A stretch of 64,000 nucleotides of DNA from Spisula solida (lineage: Eukaryota; Mollusca; Bivalvia; Venerida; Mactridae). Both the position numbers and the translations under genes were made by a program. Positions 12,101 through 22,987 of the stretch are shown here, in pieces (positions within the stretch are counted from its first letter, which is position 1; every line of letters begins with the position of its first letter). The notes beneath the pieces were generated by a model. The model had not been told where the DNA came from. It ran no database searches and was given only the letters and a program-made list of their open reading frames with translations. The stretch is taken from contig OX365955.1 of assembly GCA_947247005.1 (NCBI GenBank), forward strand, positions 40,155,822-40,219,821, given 5' to 3'.

Positions 12101-12668
12101 GTCTTAACGTATGTGCTGTCTCAGACACATTGATATGTTAATTAATCTGGCAATTAACATATATAACTGGTCTTGTGTGATCGAAAGTTTGTAAGTCGAG
12201 TAAGTTGAGCATTCGATTATTCGATCAGGTGGGACTGGTCACTGGTTAGGCTCGAGTAGGTGGGACTGGTCACTGGTTAGGCTCGAGTAGGTGGGACTGG
12301 TCACTGGTTAGGCTCGAGTAGGTGGGACAGGTCACTGGTTAGGCTCGAGTAGGTGGGACTGGTCACTGGTTAGGCTCGAGTAGGTGGGACTGGTCACTGG
12401 TTAGACTATGTTTACCGATACACTGGTGACCACCAGGGTTATGTCCTTTTTGTACATAGAAGTTTTTAGTAAATCTCATTAGCTCATCAATTCGTGTAAT
12501 TACCATACACGTTTTATTCCTAGTTTATTCCTATTTTAGTTATATGTCCAAGGGACGTTAGACCCTTCCGGCAACATAGGAACAGTGACAGATATTAGAA
12601 CATTCCAGTTCGCCTTTGTCGACAACCCAGGGGACATTCATCGTGTGTCGTACAAAGCAGCACCCTGA
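8867..12668 (+). CDS. Gene B: secreted protein of unknown family, tandem paralogue of gene A (4 exons, 226 aa)
   Basis: Coding exons are 8867-9178, 10378-10490, 11511-11637 and 12540-12668. They join in phases 0, 2 and 0 to a 681-nt reading frame with TGA at 12666-12668. The ATG at 8867 is chosen because MKLHVCIFLAFLVCCLSD is a clean signal peptide; an upstream in-frame extension would bury it. Residues about 19-104 contain five cysteines (HCQL, NSCAF, ERCEE, DWCNT and one in the signal region) and an acidic WEERERCEELG stretch. Residues 105-226 are Cys-poor with alternating hydrophobic residues, suggestive of a beta-sandwich. Gene A upstream shares the last three exons and phases, so the pair arose by tandem duplication. 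I recognise no family. A secreted binding or matrix protein is a guess. Confidence 0.75.
9221..9295 (-). repeat. Detached LINE 3' end
   Basis: TTAAGTAAGTAAAGACTTTA and the following GAGGCTACATATTTGGTTTA match the 3' end of the minus-strand LINE at 4757-4835. Either a severely 5'-truncated insertion or a SINE using that LINE tail; it lies in gene B intron 1. Confidence 0.6.
9536..9815. mobile_element. Perfect long hairpin element (280 bp)
   Basis: The two arms, starting CAGGCCTAGGAAATCATATC and ending TTTCTTAGGCCTG, are almost exact inverted copies of about 130 bp each around a short loop near 9675. The inner arms carry TTTTTTTCTGGCCCCTAC and its complement. No coding capacity. It looks like a recently inserted foldback MITE in gene B intron 1. 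Confidence 0.85.
10378..10490 (+). CDS. Gene B exon 2
   Basis: Acceptor ttgtattacag at 10367-10377, donor gtgagt at 10491. Encodes YVSGGDMLWEMSEDIPIAIK, then GAQLTIQFTAP. A second AG at 10343 would break the phase. Confidence 0.75.
10580..10791. mobile_element. MITE with TATAGTGCGCCCAGGATAAT ends
   Basis: The 20-bp terminal inverted repeat is matched at both ends (right end reads ATTATCCTGGGCGCACTATA). 212 bp, non-coding, in gene B intron 2. Only copy seen here. Confidence 0.75.
10937..11175. mobile_element. MITE with CTGGC(G/T)TAGAATTAGAAG ends
   Basis: Left CTGGCTTAGAATTAGAAG, right CTTCTAATTCTACGCCAG, each followed inward by a GTCGTAAGTAC-type block. 239 bp, gene B intron 2. A single end of the same family occurs at 58170-58215. 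Confidence 0.7.
11511..11637 (+). CDS. Gene B exon 3
   Basis: Acceptor atattttcag, donor gtaagt. Encodes (Q)IRLNFRNEVGVNIYGK through VFDPTEIR. Same length and phases as gene A 1494-1620. Confidence 0.85.
11650..11809. mobile_element. MITE with CACAGGAACTTGCAT ends, copy 1
   Basis: Left CACAGGGACTTGCATAATT, right AATTATGCAAGTTCCTGTG, extended by CGTTT/AAACG. Related sequences: 52280-52626 (both ends) and 14336-14400 (one end). Gene B intron 3. Confidence 0.7.
12226..12405 (+). repeat. Minisatellite, 31-bp unit, six copies
   Basis: Units of TAGGTGGGACTGGTCACTGG followed by TTAGGCTCGAG, nearly identical to each other, so recently amplified. In gene B intron 3. Confidence 0.9.
12540..12668 (+). 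CDS. Gene B exon 4 and stop
   Basis: Acceptor cctattttag. Encodes LYVQGTLDPSGNIGTVTDIR and ends GDIHRVSYKAAP with TGA. No canonical AATAAA within about 60 bp; AATAAG occurs near 12693. Confidence 0.85.
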   Translation, partial: LYVQGTLDPSGNIGTVTDIRTFQFAFVDNPGDIHRVSYKAAP

Positions 12669-13169
12669 TTCGGACACTTTGTAAACTATGTGTAATAAGA
12701 AATGTGCATGAAGAATACAGAAAAAATTACCTGATAGTGTTGTTCGTTAAAGCCTAGATCCCACTGAGGAATTCCTCATCGGAGATGTTCTCCCGATTTC
12801 TTCCGATACCACCCGATTCATCACAATTCCTTCCGATATCACACACTGTCTCATGACTTCCCCGAAGCTTCCCCTAGACCACGGGGAGCCGGTTCCCGAT
12901 GTCCTGATAGCTCATTAATTTCCGTCGGGAGTACATCGCCGGGACAAAAAATGCTTAGCTTTAATAAACAATAATTATAAACGGTGTAAAGAATTCTCAG
13001 TAATCAGGAGATTTTGTTTCGTCAATCAGCAATCATATTTTTCAAGTTCTTTAAATGTAATACACAAATAGAATATCGTTAACACCATAGAAAAGAATTA
13101 ACATTCAAGTACATTCCAAATCCCAAAATATGTACTATATGTTATAATGATGTACTGATTTAATAACTA
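12669..13169. other. 3' flank of gene B
   Basis: Contains a TTCCGAT/CCCGAT-rich stretch at 12790-12860 that looks like a decayed local repeat. No gene or matched inverted ends seen. Confidence 0.45.
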
Positions 13170-13372
13170 TGTTCTTTATCCAATTGTTATGAAATAAAAT
13201 TTGGTGTATAGCACCGATACACAGCTTCCTGGCACTTCCAGATACTTTGTAGACCACACGGCCAGATATAGCGGGAAATATTATAAATATTTCAGAAATG
13301 TCCGATGCCGGGGATTGAACCCACGACCTGTGGATTCGAACAGCCCAGTCCGTTACCACTGAGCTAAATCCG
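13170..13372 (-). mobile_element. tRNA-derived SINE, family 1 (minus strand)
   Basis: Read on the minus strand it opens GATTTAGCTCAGTGGTAACG (A box) and GGTCGTGGGTTCAATCCCCG (B box), then a body with TTTCTGAAAT and CCGTGTGGTCTACAAAGTAT. The head and the CCGTGTGG.CT..AAAGTATCTGG body block recur at 51598-51843. Confidence 0.75.
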
Positions 13373-13384
13373 CTTACATTTAGA

Positions 13385-13580
13385 CATACACGTATTTAAT
13401 ATTATAGAAGTGCATTTATTGTCTTTAATTTAGACATATTTAATTTATAAAGGTGCATATTATTTCTATAATTTAGACTTATTAAAAAATATTATAGAAG
13501 TGTATTTATTGTCTTTAATTTAGACATATTGAATATTATTATTAAAGTGCATTTATTGTCTTTAATTTAGACATATTGCA
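13385..13580 (+). repeat. Tandem repeat, about 55-bp AT-rich unit
   Basis: Four degenerate units sharing AGTGCATTTATTGTCTTTAA and TTTAGACATATT. Confidence 0.8.
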
Positions 13581-14234
13581 TTTATGACATCTGACACATT
13601 TTGAAGTTTGAAACCGGAAGGTTTTTCATTCTGTGTACTATAGTTAGTATAATACTATCATTGTTTGCCGAAATGTGTCGAGCTTTACGAGTTATAAGTA
13701 TGCTGAACCCTATCCGTTCACTCGACCACTTACACATGTATTTTTTACACTTGACAAAGGAGCACAAACTGGGTGTATATGAAGGTTGGAAACTGTGATT
13801 CACGAATCAATGCTCCAAAATCATTTGTAACCAGCGATCAGTAATTGAATGTCACCATTCGGTACGCTGTTCACAGAGAAAAATGAAAAGAGAGAAAAGT
13901 ACTTTTGTGGCAACTAGTCGACTTCACGCGAAAGCAAATTTAAACAAAACTATCAAAGAGTATGTGTATGGGTGTTTAAGCATATCCGGCAACAACTGCG
14001 TTAATGGCATGTATTGATTGCATACAGACCCACTGAGCGTATAAATATATCTGAAAAGGTATGTACTTTGAATGTTATATGGTAGTTAACTGCTCGGTAT
14101 ATTGGTAATGTCACAAAATATTCCCAAATACATTAAGGACAAACTGTGGGGTGATCCAGTCAATGTGCAATACTGCATGACACAACTGTATATAGAACAA
14201 TGTATACCATGACTCCGTTAGTACGGCTATCCAT
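13581..14234. other. Intergenic, nothing recognised
   Basis: Contains open frames of 65-73 codons on both strands with no family resemblance; I regard them as chance. Confidence 0.4.
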
Positions 14235-14330
14235 TCATATATTATAACCTACATAATGAGCCAATGAAAACGCCGAATCATGTGATGTATTGGCGCTAAT
14301 TTCTATCAGCAAATCCGAATAGGATATTAT
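14235..14330 (+). mobile_element. Short MITE, TATAACCTACAT family, decayed copy
   Basis: Shares ATAACCTACATAATG.GCCAATGAAAACGCCGAAT and the TTGGCGCTA..TTCTATC block with 50751-50907. Confidence 0.6.
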
Positions 14331-14650
14331 ACCACAGGAACTTGCATTTGTAATTTGAAAAAAATGTAAAAAAAAATTTTTTTTCACTAGGCCTACTGTA
14401 CTATTAAAATATATTCAGCTTTTTGATTGCTGAAACTGGTAAATTTAGAATTTCGACAGCTTGGACATGGGAGGATTATAACTTGTTTAGTTGGACATTG
14501 TGCCTTTTATGTTTTTATGTTTTCTGTGCTCGGCTGGTTCAGGTGGGCATTGTACCTTGTGTGTTTTTTTAATGTTTTTTTGTGCTCGGCTGGTTAAGCT
14601 GAGTGCTGCCTTCCCTGTCTGACATAATATTATCTTTTTTACTGCAAAAT
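14331..14650 (+). repeat. Half of a CACAGGAACTTGCAT MITE joined to a TGTGCTCGGCTGG repeat
   Basis: 14336-14400 matches the left part of the 52280 MITE, including CACTAGGCCTACT. From about 14400 it continues into the same repeat as 1290-1465 and 38740-38985, ending GCTGCCTTCCCTGTCTGAC. Confidence 0.5.
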
Positions 14651-15119
14651 GAATAGCCACTGAACAAGCAAAACACGACATACAAAGAAATTGGAGACAA
14701 AGGAACCATCGTTCTTATTGACGCAAACACGTGACATATTTTCGTATTATTGGAGAAAGGTTTCCGCTCGATATGGCGTCCAAGTGCTAGAAAAATAATT
14801 CTTTTGAAGCATGTTTTATAATGTTTGTAGTTATACTGTTATGGATTAGATGAAATTCTTACATAAAATGATTGCTTATCGATATCTGATATTATTTTAT
14901 GAATAACAAGGTAATTGAGTGATTGGTATTTTTAATTTCCGACCAGACTTTCTCGAGACAAAAGCTGCCTGGAACTTCTTTCAAAATAATTCAATAGCTA
15001 ATCTTCTTCTACAGTAGAAAAACTAGATGGGCATAAGTTCATTACAATCAGCACACGTGCTTCGTTATAAAACATTCGTATAACGTATACAGTACAGGTC
15101 ATTATGCCAACCTTAACCA

Positions 15120-16700
15120 ACAGAGCACAGATATGTAAGTTATACTCAGCCTAACGCACCAGCATAGTATAAGTTATATGGCGCCTAACGCTAACATATG
15201 GTACAAATTATATGGCGCCTTAAGTATACATATCAGTAAATTACAAGTTATATGGCGTCTAACGCATCAGTATGGTACAAATTATATGGCGCCGTATACA
15301 CTAGCATAGTACAGATTATCTGGCGCCTAATGCATCAGTATAGTACAAGCTATATGGCGGCTAATGCACCAGCAAAGTACAAGTTATATGGCGCCTAATG
15401 CACCACAAGTAATATGACGCCTAACGCACGAGCATGGTACAGGTTATATGGCGCCTCACCTATCAGCATAGTACAAGTAACATGGCGCCTAACGCATCAG
15501 CAAAGTACAAGTAACATGGCGCCTAACGCATCAGCATAGCACAAGTAATATGGCGCCTTACGCATCAGCAAAGTACAAGTAATATGGCGCCTAACGCATC
15601 AGCAAAGTACAAGTAACATGGCGCCTAACGCATCAGCAAAGTACAAGTAATATGGCGCCTAATGCATCAGCAAAGTACAAGTTATATGGCGCCTCACGTA
15701 TCAGCATAGTACAAGTAATATGACGCCTAACGCATCAGCATAGTACAAGTAATATGGCGCCTAATGCATCAGCAAAGTACAAGTTATATGACGCTTAACC
15801 CACTAGCATAATACAAGACAAATGCCGCCTAACGCACTAGCATGGTACAATAAATATGACGCTTAACACACTAGCATAATACAAGACAAATGCCGCCTAA
15901 CGCACTAGCATGGTACAATTAATATGACGCTTAACACATTAGCATAATACAAGACAAATGGCGCCTAACGCACTAGCATGGTACAATTAATATGACGCTT
16001 AACACACTAGCATAATACAAGACAAATGGCGCCTAACGCACTAGCATGGTACAATTAATATGACGCTTAACACACGAGCATAATACAAGACAAATGGCGC
16101 CTAACGCACTAGCATGGTACAATTAATATGGCGCTTCATGTATCAGCATAGTACAAGTAATATGGCGCCTAACGCATCAGCAAAGTACAATCAATATGAC
16201 GCTTAACACACTAGCATAATACAAGACAAATGGCGCCTAACGCACTAGCATGGTACGCTTAATATGGCGCCTCACGTATCAGCATAGTACAATTAATATG
16301 GCGCCTCACGTATCAGCATAGTACAAGTAATATGGCGCCTAACGCATCAGCAAAGTACAATCAATATGACGCTTAACACACTAGCATAATACAAGACAAA
16401 TGGCGCCTAACGCACTAGCATGGTACAATTAATATGACGCTTAACACACTAGCATAATATAAGACAAATGGCGCCTAACGCACTAGCATGGTACAATTAA
16501 TATGGCGCCTAACGCATCAGCATAGTACAAGCAATATGGGGCCTAACACACGAGCATGATACAAGTTATATGGCGCCTAACGCACCAGCATAGCACAAGT
16601 AATACGGCGCCTTACGCATCAGCATAGTACAAGCAATATGACGCCTAACACACCAAATAACGCCTAACGCACCAAAACAGAGAAAGCTACATGACACATA
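15120..16700 (+). repeat. Large minisatellite with higher-order structure, about 36-bp unit
   Basis: Some 40 units on the theme TATGGCGCCTAACGCATCAG plus CAAAGTACAAGTAA. In 15.8-16.5 kb two variants alternate: one with GACGCTTAACACACTAGCAT and AATACAAGACAAA, the other with GGCGCCTAACGCACTAGCAT and GGTACAATTAA. This forms a roughly 68-bp dimeric unit. Open frames in it are by-products of the repeat. Confidence 0.9.
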
Positions 16701-17542
16701 ATGTACCAACACAGTGCATGTTATGTGGCGACTGTTGTGAAAAAAACTATTTTTGGTTTCTCGAGAATAATCATTCGTTATACAATTAATGGTTAAAATA
16801 TGCATTTACCATCTAGTTACTGAACCCTAATTATTAATGCAGTCTGTATGCATCACACACATACGTGTAACGTGCTTACAATTTTAATCAAAATCATACC
16901 TATTACTTATAGAATGACATATTTGAATAGATGCATCATTTTTCAAATAAATAGTAATTTGAGAAGAAATATGTGTACAATAAGCACACATGGTGCTGTA
17001 TGGCAGAATGTTACCTAAGAGGCAGTGTGGATAGAGTGTGAGCACGCAGCTAGCAAAGTAAGTGATTATAACAATTTTTACTACAACAAACGTTGTAGAC
17101 CGTGAGCCAGAGGGGGTTTTGCTCCCCCTCCCCAGGGGGAATTTTGTGGACCATATTCTTTTGAAACCACAAGGTGTGGCGAACATTTTGGCATAAAGTT
17201 TGCAACTGGCGGGTGGGGCTTTTCTCCGTTACCACGCTTTAAAATACGTTACCCCTAAAATATAAAAACAATATTTTAATTTTTAAAGATAAATTGTACC
17301 ATTATGCTATTTAATAATTCCAATAAATCAAAATATCTTTTATCGCAGTTTGCATTTGAACTTTCAACACATGTATTTTAACAAAAGAATTTATGTTTCA
17401 ATTTACGTTACCTTACTTACAAAATTTACAATATCATATATGCTGTAATTTTAACACAATGTTACAATGTTGACTTATCTTTGTAAAATCTCAAACGTAC
17501 AAGTATTTTTGTTTGCTTTATACCATATGTATTTAACTTAAT

Positions 17543-17557
17543 ACACACACACACACA
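17543..17557 (+). repeat. (AC)n microsatellite
   Basis: Seven or so AC dinucleotides. Confidence 0.8.
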
Positions 17558-18074
17558 TTTAATAATCAAACTATGAAACTGGGACACAGATTGTCCCTCG
17601 ATTTAATATCTTCATGAGAACACTATGGACACACATGACTTTTAAACATTTACTATTTACATGTATACAATCGTATGTCAGTTATTTAATCACACTACAT
17701 ACAAATTAAAAACCACAGTGTATATTTGAAAATAAGTTTGAAACATTCTCTAGGGTACACCATGAATTAGACCCCAAAAGTAAATTGTCCAATTCCTCTT
17801 GGTCTGTCCACCACCCCCCACAAGAGGAAACGATTGATAGATGCATAATTATCTTACGGCGACTACCTGAATTGTTGTGCAATACTGACCAGTGAGATGT
17901 CAAGATCATTTAAGGTAAATTACTCTTAAAATAGTGTAGACTGTGTTACTGTTCATTGTTTGAAGCCTCTGCTAATATTTCCATATCTGTCTGGAGCCAG
18001 TATTGCATGTGTTACATACGACATGTAGTCAGGAATTGCTGCATCATATGACATTGTATGGCTTTATAAGTGGG

Positions 18075-19807
18075 GAAGTTACACAATATGGCCTAGGATG
18101 GCTGAAATCTGTATTGGTGAGTTCCCAATATGGCCTAGGATGGCTGAAATTTGTATTGGTGGGTTCCCAATATGGCATAGGATGGCTGAAATCTGTGTTG
18201 GTGGGTTCCCAATATGGCATAGGATGGCTGAAATCTGTGTTAGTGGGTTCAAATATGGCAAAGCATGGCTGAAGTCTGTGTAGGTGGGTTCCCAATATGG
18301 CCTAGGAGGTCTGAAATCTGTGTTGATGTGTTCCAAATATGACATAGGATGGCTGACATCTGTGTTGGTGGGTTCCCAATATGGCATAGGATGGCTGAAA
18401 TCTGTGTTGGTGGGTTCCAATATGGCAAAGCATGGCTGAAATCTGTGTAGGTGGGTTCCCAATATGACCTAGGAGGTCTGAAATCTGTGTTGGTGGGTTC
18501 CAAATATGGCATAGGATGGCTGACATCTGTGTTGGTGGGTTCCCAACATGGTCTAGGAGGGCTGAAATCTATGTTGGTGGGTTTCCAATGAGGCATGGGA
18601 TGGCTTATACTGTGATGTTGAGTACCCAAAATGGCTTTGGTGGGTACCCAATAGGGCCTGAGATGACTGTACTCTGAGGTTGTGGGTACCAAATGGAACC
18701 TGGGATGGCTGTTCTTTCTGGTGATGGGCATCCAATACAGCCCGGGATGTCTGTACTCAGAGGTGGTGGGTACCCAACAGGGCCTGAGATTACTGTACTC
18801 AGAGGAGGTTGGTACCACATGGGGCATGAGCTGGTTGTTCTCAGTGGTATAGGGTAGTCAATAGGACCTCTGATGGCTGTTCTCTGTATAGGTGGGTACC
18901 CAGTCGGTACCTGGGATGGTTGAACTTGTGGAGGTGAGTTCATAGGCTAGCATGGGACGGCTGTACTAGGCAGTGATAAGTACCAAATAGGGCATTGAAT
19001 GGCTTTCCTCAGTGACTATGAGTATATCTCAGGCATAGTATGGCCGTACACAGTAGTTGTGAGTAGGGCATATAGCCTAAGAAGGCTGGTTGGTGGTGGA
19101 GAATTACCCAATAGAGGCAGTATTCAGTCGGTCCGATAACCCCTTAGGACATAGTATAGTTGATACACAGTCAGGTGTGACCGTACTCAATGGTTATGTG
19201 GACCACTTAGTGCGAAATATAAACTGTAATTGGTGGTGATTGGGCCTTGGGTGTCAGTACTATGTTGTTGTGACTCCTTTGTACCCTGTACAACTTGGTG
19301 AGACTGTAAGTCATTTGGTTATGAGCACCCCTATGGGGTATGAAATCAGTTATTATTTGGGATGAGTGCCCTTTTGGGTCTTATATGACTGTAGTTTTGA
19401 ACTAGAGAGTAACCCATATGGTCTTGTACAGCTGTGCTCAGTAATAGTGAGTACCATATAGAAACTTACATGTATATGACTTTACTCAGTTGTTGTGAGT
19501 ATCTCTTATGGCATACTATGGCTATATTTAAGGGTGGTGAGTACCCAATATGTTCTTGGTTGGCTGTCTTCTTGGTTTTAAGTATCCCATAGGGCCTCAG
19601 ATATAGCTGGCGCCATTAAGAATTCAATAGGAATGGTTGTATTGGGCAATTGTAAGTACTCGATTGGTTATGGAATGTATGTATAGACAGTGTTATTAGT
19701 CCCCCATAAGGCCTGGCTTGACTATTAAGTGTTTTAAGAACCCCTAAGGGCATGATATGGGTATACTCGGTGTTGGTTACATCCCATTCAGGCCTAATAT
19801 ACACTTA
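18075..19807 (+). repeat. Minisatellite, 42-bp unit, decaying downstream
   Basis: Units of GGTTCCCAATATGGCATAGG, ATGGCTGAAATCTGTGTTG are tight from 18080 to 18600 and then drift progressively (GTACCCAATAGGGCCTGAGA..CTGTACTCAG). The 42-bp period is a multiple of three, so long open frames appear in several frames on both strands; these are not genes. Confidence 0.9.
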
Positions 19808-20649
19808 GAGGCACTTATAACTGTGCACTTACTCAAATCTCACTATCTCAGTATTTAGTGGGTATATTTTGTTGAAATTTGCAGTGAGCGTAGTTAAAAG
19901 ATGCGTGATAATAGTTTAGTACATTTCATTTTATAACACACAGGATTTAGGAAACGCTAGCACATTATTAAGCGTTGTGTAAAATTGTGAATTCACGAAA
20001 TCTGCTCCGGTTTAAAACGCACAGTTTTCCAACAGTTAACAACGTTTCCTTCTGGGCGTTTAAGTTATGCAATGTTGTCGCATTGACGTCATACTTGAAG
20101 GGCAATCTCCGTGACAGTTGGTCCAAGCATAACATGCCGCACGTATCCAGATACGTTGAAATTGGACCAGCCATTGCAGAGAAATGACGTTGACAAATTT
20201 TAACAATGAAAGGATAGACAGTCAGGTAGAATATGGCTCCAATAATCTACAGGGGCTTTAATGGTTGCATAACACATAAATTAACTTTTGGAACGCCAAA
20301 ATTAATTATATTCCAACAGTAACATTGAGACGCCCTGTGTTGATAAACGCGACGTCATGGCGTCATTCTAGACACATATTTTATTTTGTGTTTTATTGGG
20401 TTAACGGGTAATGCATTTAAAGAAAACTACCACGTGTTATTTCATTTCCCGCTGTTTCACGATTTTCTCGTGCAATTCGTTGAATTGTTGTTTTCACAAA
20501 CCAATGGGCAATATTCATTAAACCGTAATATTTAAATATTAGATTACGTTGTGCGTCGACTAAAAACCAATTACACAAAATTTCGTTAAAAAATATTGAC
20601 AAACAAAAAAGTTATTAGGAATTGAAAAATGCACAGTTATAAGTGCCTC
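19808..20649. mobile_element. 842-bp TIR element inserted in the 42-bp array, TTA target duplication
   Basis: Ends are exact inverted copies of GAGGCACTTATAACTGTGCA. TTA flanks both sides (19805-19807 and 20650-20652). The array resumes immediately after. TIR plus a 3-bp TTA duplication suits the PIF/Harbinger group (knowledge of the family). Interior frames are under 75 codons, so it is non-autonomous. Confidence 0.85.
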
Positions 20650-20900
20650 TTAGTGTATGATGGTGATGAGTACCCAGGCATGCCTGATAATGGTGTAATT
20701 GGTAGTGGTAAGCATAACAAAGGGTTTGGTAGCCCTTATGGCCTAGTATGGCAATAGGAAGTGGTAGTGACTACCCCATACGGCATTGTATGGCTGTACT
20801 CTGTGATAGTGAGTACCGAATGTGACATTGGGTGGTTGTATTGACAAGTGTTATGTACCCCATATGATCTTGGGATGCCTGTACTTTGCAGTGTTGCATA
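20650..20900 (+). repeat. Continuation of the 42-bp minisatellite
   Basis: Degenerate units with GTACCC.ATA.GGC and GGCTGTACT, colinear with the array left of the inserted element. Confidence 0.75.
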
Positions 20901-21970
20901 TCCCATGGGGAATATGTTTCGTAACTTGACCTTGAAATGACCTTGACCTTGATTTCAAAGTGGTCAGTATTGTATGTCCATATGATGCACATTATCAGAT
21001 GAATAATATCTAAGCAAATATTGTGACTATATACATAAAAAAATAATAATGCATGAGAAAATAGAATTTTAAGTGTATTTGTAAATGATGGCGGCCATCT
21101 TGGACGCCATCTTAAATTTCCGGGTCCACACCACGTATTGACAATTTATGCCGGCAGTTCCATAAAGTACTTACATAGGCGAACATTTTGGTATATAATA
21201 TTGCTTGTTCTACTTTAGCTGTCACCTCGCTACCCCCAAAAAATCACCAATTGTCACCCCAATATATGTGTTTTACCGAAATTTTAACTAAAATGTTGTT
21301 GAAAAAAAAACATATTTTTTAAAGGTAACGTAATTTACATGGCATTTCATTTCAATTAACTATTTGTGTAGTTGTACTATAGATGTATACATTATTGAGC
21401 TATACTAATCATTATCATCATTTCTTAACTTAAAAACGTCATATACGTTGACTGTTTTTTTTAATATTCTAGTAATTTCATGCAAAGTAACGTAAATTAC
21501 GTATGTTATATCACATTTTTTGCCTATAATAATTTGTACAACTGATAGTTTCAATTTTAGATACATTTAACATACATAAATGTCTTATTCACATGATTTA
21601 TTGAACAATTGGTATGTTTATAATATCATATAAGCAAAATTATTGATTCCTGTAGAAAATCGCATAGTCACGAATTTGAAATCTCCGTAACTCGTTAAAG
21701 CCCCAACAGAAACTTGCAAACTTTTGTCTGTGAATGCCACCTACCATAAGGTTTAAGAAAATCATAGTGTTGAAAATTCCCCCTGGGGGGAGCAGGGTCA
21801 ATTGTCAGCTCAAGGTCTATTGTATTACACCATCGATTTTACCATCAATTTACATTGATGTTGACTGAAGACCTGTAGCTAAATCGAATGATAATTGATG
21901 GGCGTGTCTTAATTTTCAATGAAATGAGTGCAATTACTGCAGTGCATGAGAAAATTATCATTCACTGTAG

Positions 21971-22231
21971 TATAGTACGGAGAATTTGACACGAATCCCG
22001 ACCTTCTATTAGCATACTTTAACAGCTGATATATTGTCTATATTTATAACCCCGTTTGTATGTTTTCATAAGCGGGAAGCATCACGAAGTCGCTCCATAG
22101 TGTAATACCAACACAAATCTAAAGGACCGATAATGCACGATTTGCTCCCGGAAATTTATATATTCAACACAAGAGCCTTGTAATATATTTATGCATAAAG
22201 GTCAGGATAATGTCAAAGTCTCCGTGCTATA
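21971..22231 (+). mobile_element. MITE with TATAG(T/C)ACGGAGA.TTTGACA ends, copy 1
   Basis: 261 bp; left TATAGTACGGAGAATTTGAC, right reverse complement TATAGCACGGAGACTTTGAC. Internal landmarks ACAGCTGATATATTGTCTAT and CCCCGTTTGTATGTTTTCAT. Other copies: 59261-59525 (minus), parts at 37062-37127, 39786-40032 and 42955-43020. Confidence 0.8.
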
Positions 22232-22854
22232 ATTGTACTTATATACCATTAGTCCTACTTGAACTGTACAAAAGGGGAGATCACCGTATTTATATTCAAA
22301 ATGCCTACCGACAATCTATTGGATGAATTAACAATAAAAACCTGCCATTTACCAATAGCTAGCTGGTGGTATGTATACCTCTATGTCTATGTATGATATC
22401 TCCTATAGCCGTTCAATAGTCGCCTCTTTTGACTTGTCGATCATCTTTTATGACAAATTTTCTAGCACTTTGGTGTAGAAATCCTAGATCTATTTCGAGA
22501 AAACAAGACAAACTACCTTACTTATGGAAATACAAGCTGTCTGTACCTTCTGTATGGTCAACGTGACCTTTTCCGTTTTTCATGGTCGAATTGTACTGGG
22601 GTCAGCAACTTTAAAATCACGACAACCGTGCATTTATTTTTTTTTTGGAAATTTAATCGGTCAGCATTGTAGAAGCACAATGTCAAGTCACGTGCTATTT
22701 AGACACGCCTTATACAATGTGACATCCAATGATATGGTTTTACAAAGATAACTTAACGCTTGGTTACCTTATTAAGTCTCGGGGTACGCTTTATGGTTTG
22801 TACATTAGCGTTGAAGTGTTTTACACTTCTATTTTCTCTATTTCAGGTGTGCCT
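22232..22854. other. 5' flank of the peroxidase gene
   Basis: No repeats recognised. A ctctatttcag string ends at 22846, eight bases before the start codon. This could be the acceptor of a 5' untranslated exon lying upstream, or chance. No convincing TATA box. Confidence 0.4.
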
Positions 22855-22987
22855 ATGATCGCAATGGCAAAGTTCTACATTGGGAATGTGTTGTTGGCTG
22901 TATTATGTTTCTTGATGTCCACAGTCAATGGTCATCCTGCATTATGTACTAATTCTATAGCCTGGGCAAATACATTGTTTTACAATA
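22855..22987 (+). CDS. Peroxidase exon 1 (signal peptide)
   Basis: ATG at 22855, with a second in-frame ATG at 22864. MAKFYIGNVLLAVLCFLMST is a strong signal peptide with likely cleavage after VNG. Donor gtaagt; leaves in phase 1. Confidence 0.85.

Larger units (their letters stand above)
17094..21835. mobile_element. Large inverted-repeat element enclosing a minisatellite
   Basis: The left arm reads TAGACC.TGAGC, then GCTCCCCCTCCCCAGGGGGA, ATTTTG, an AAGTTTGCAA block and TTACGTTACC blocks. It is matched in inverted order by the right arm (GGTAACGTAA, TTGCAAACTT, AATTCCCCCTGGGGGGAGC, then GCTCAAGGTCTA). Arms are roughly 400-600 bp and diverged. The 4 kb interior holds the 42-bp array and an 842-bp inserted element. 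The right arm's neighbour 20985-21245 also matches the core of the 40188-42839 element. Exact ends are not determinable by eye. Confidence 0.5.

Noticed and set aside
18003..18943. Overlapping open frames of 60-192 codons on both strands
   Set aside because: They follow from a 42-bp repeat whose length is a multiple of three; all frames are open together and the peptides are pure repeats.
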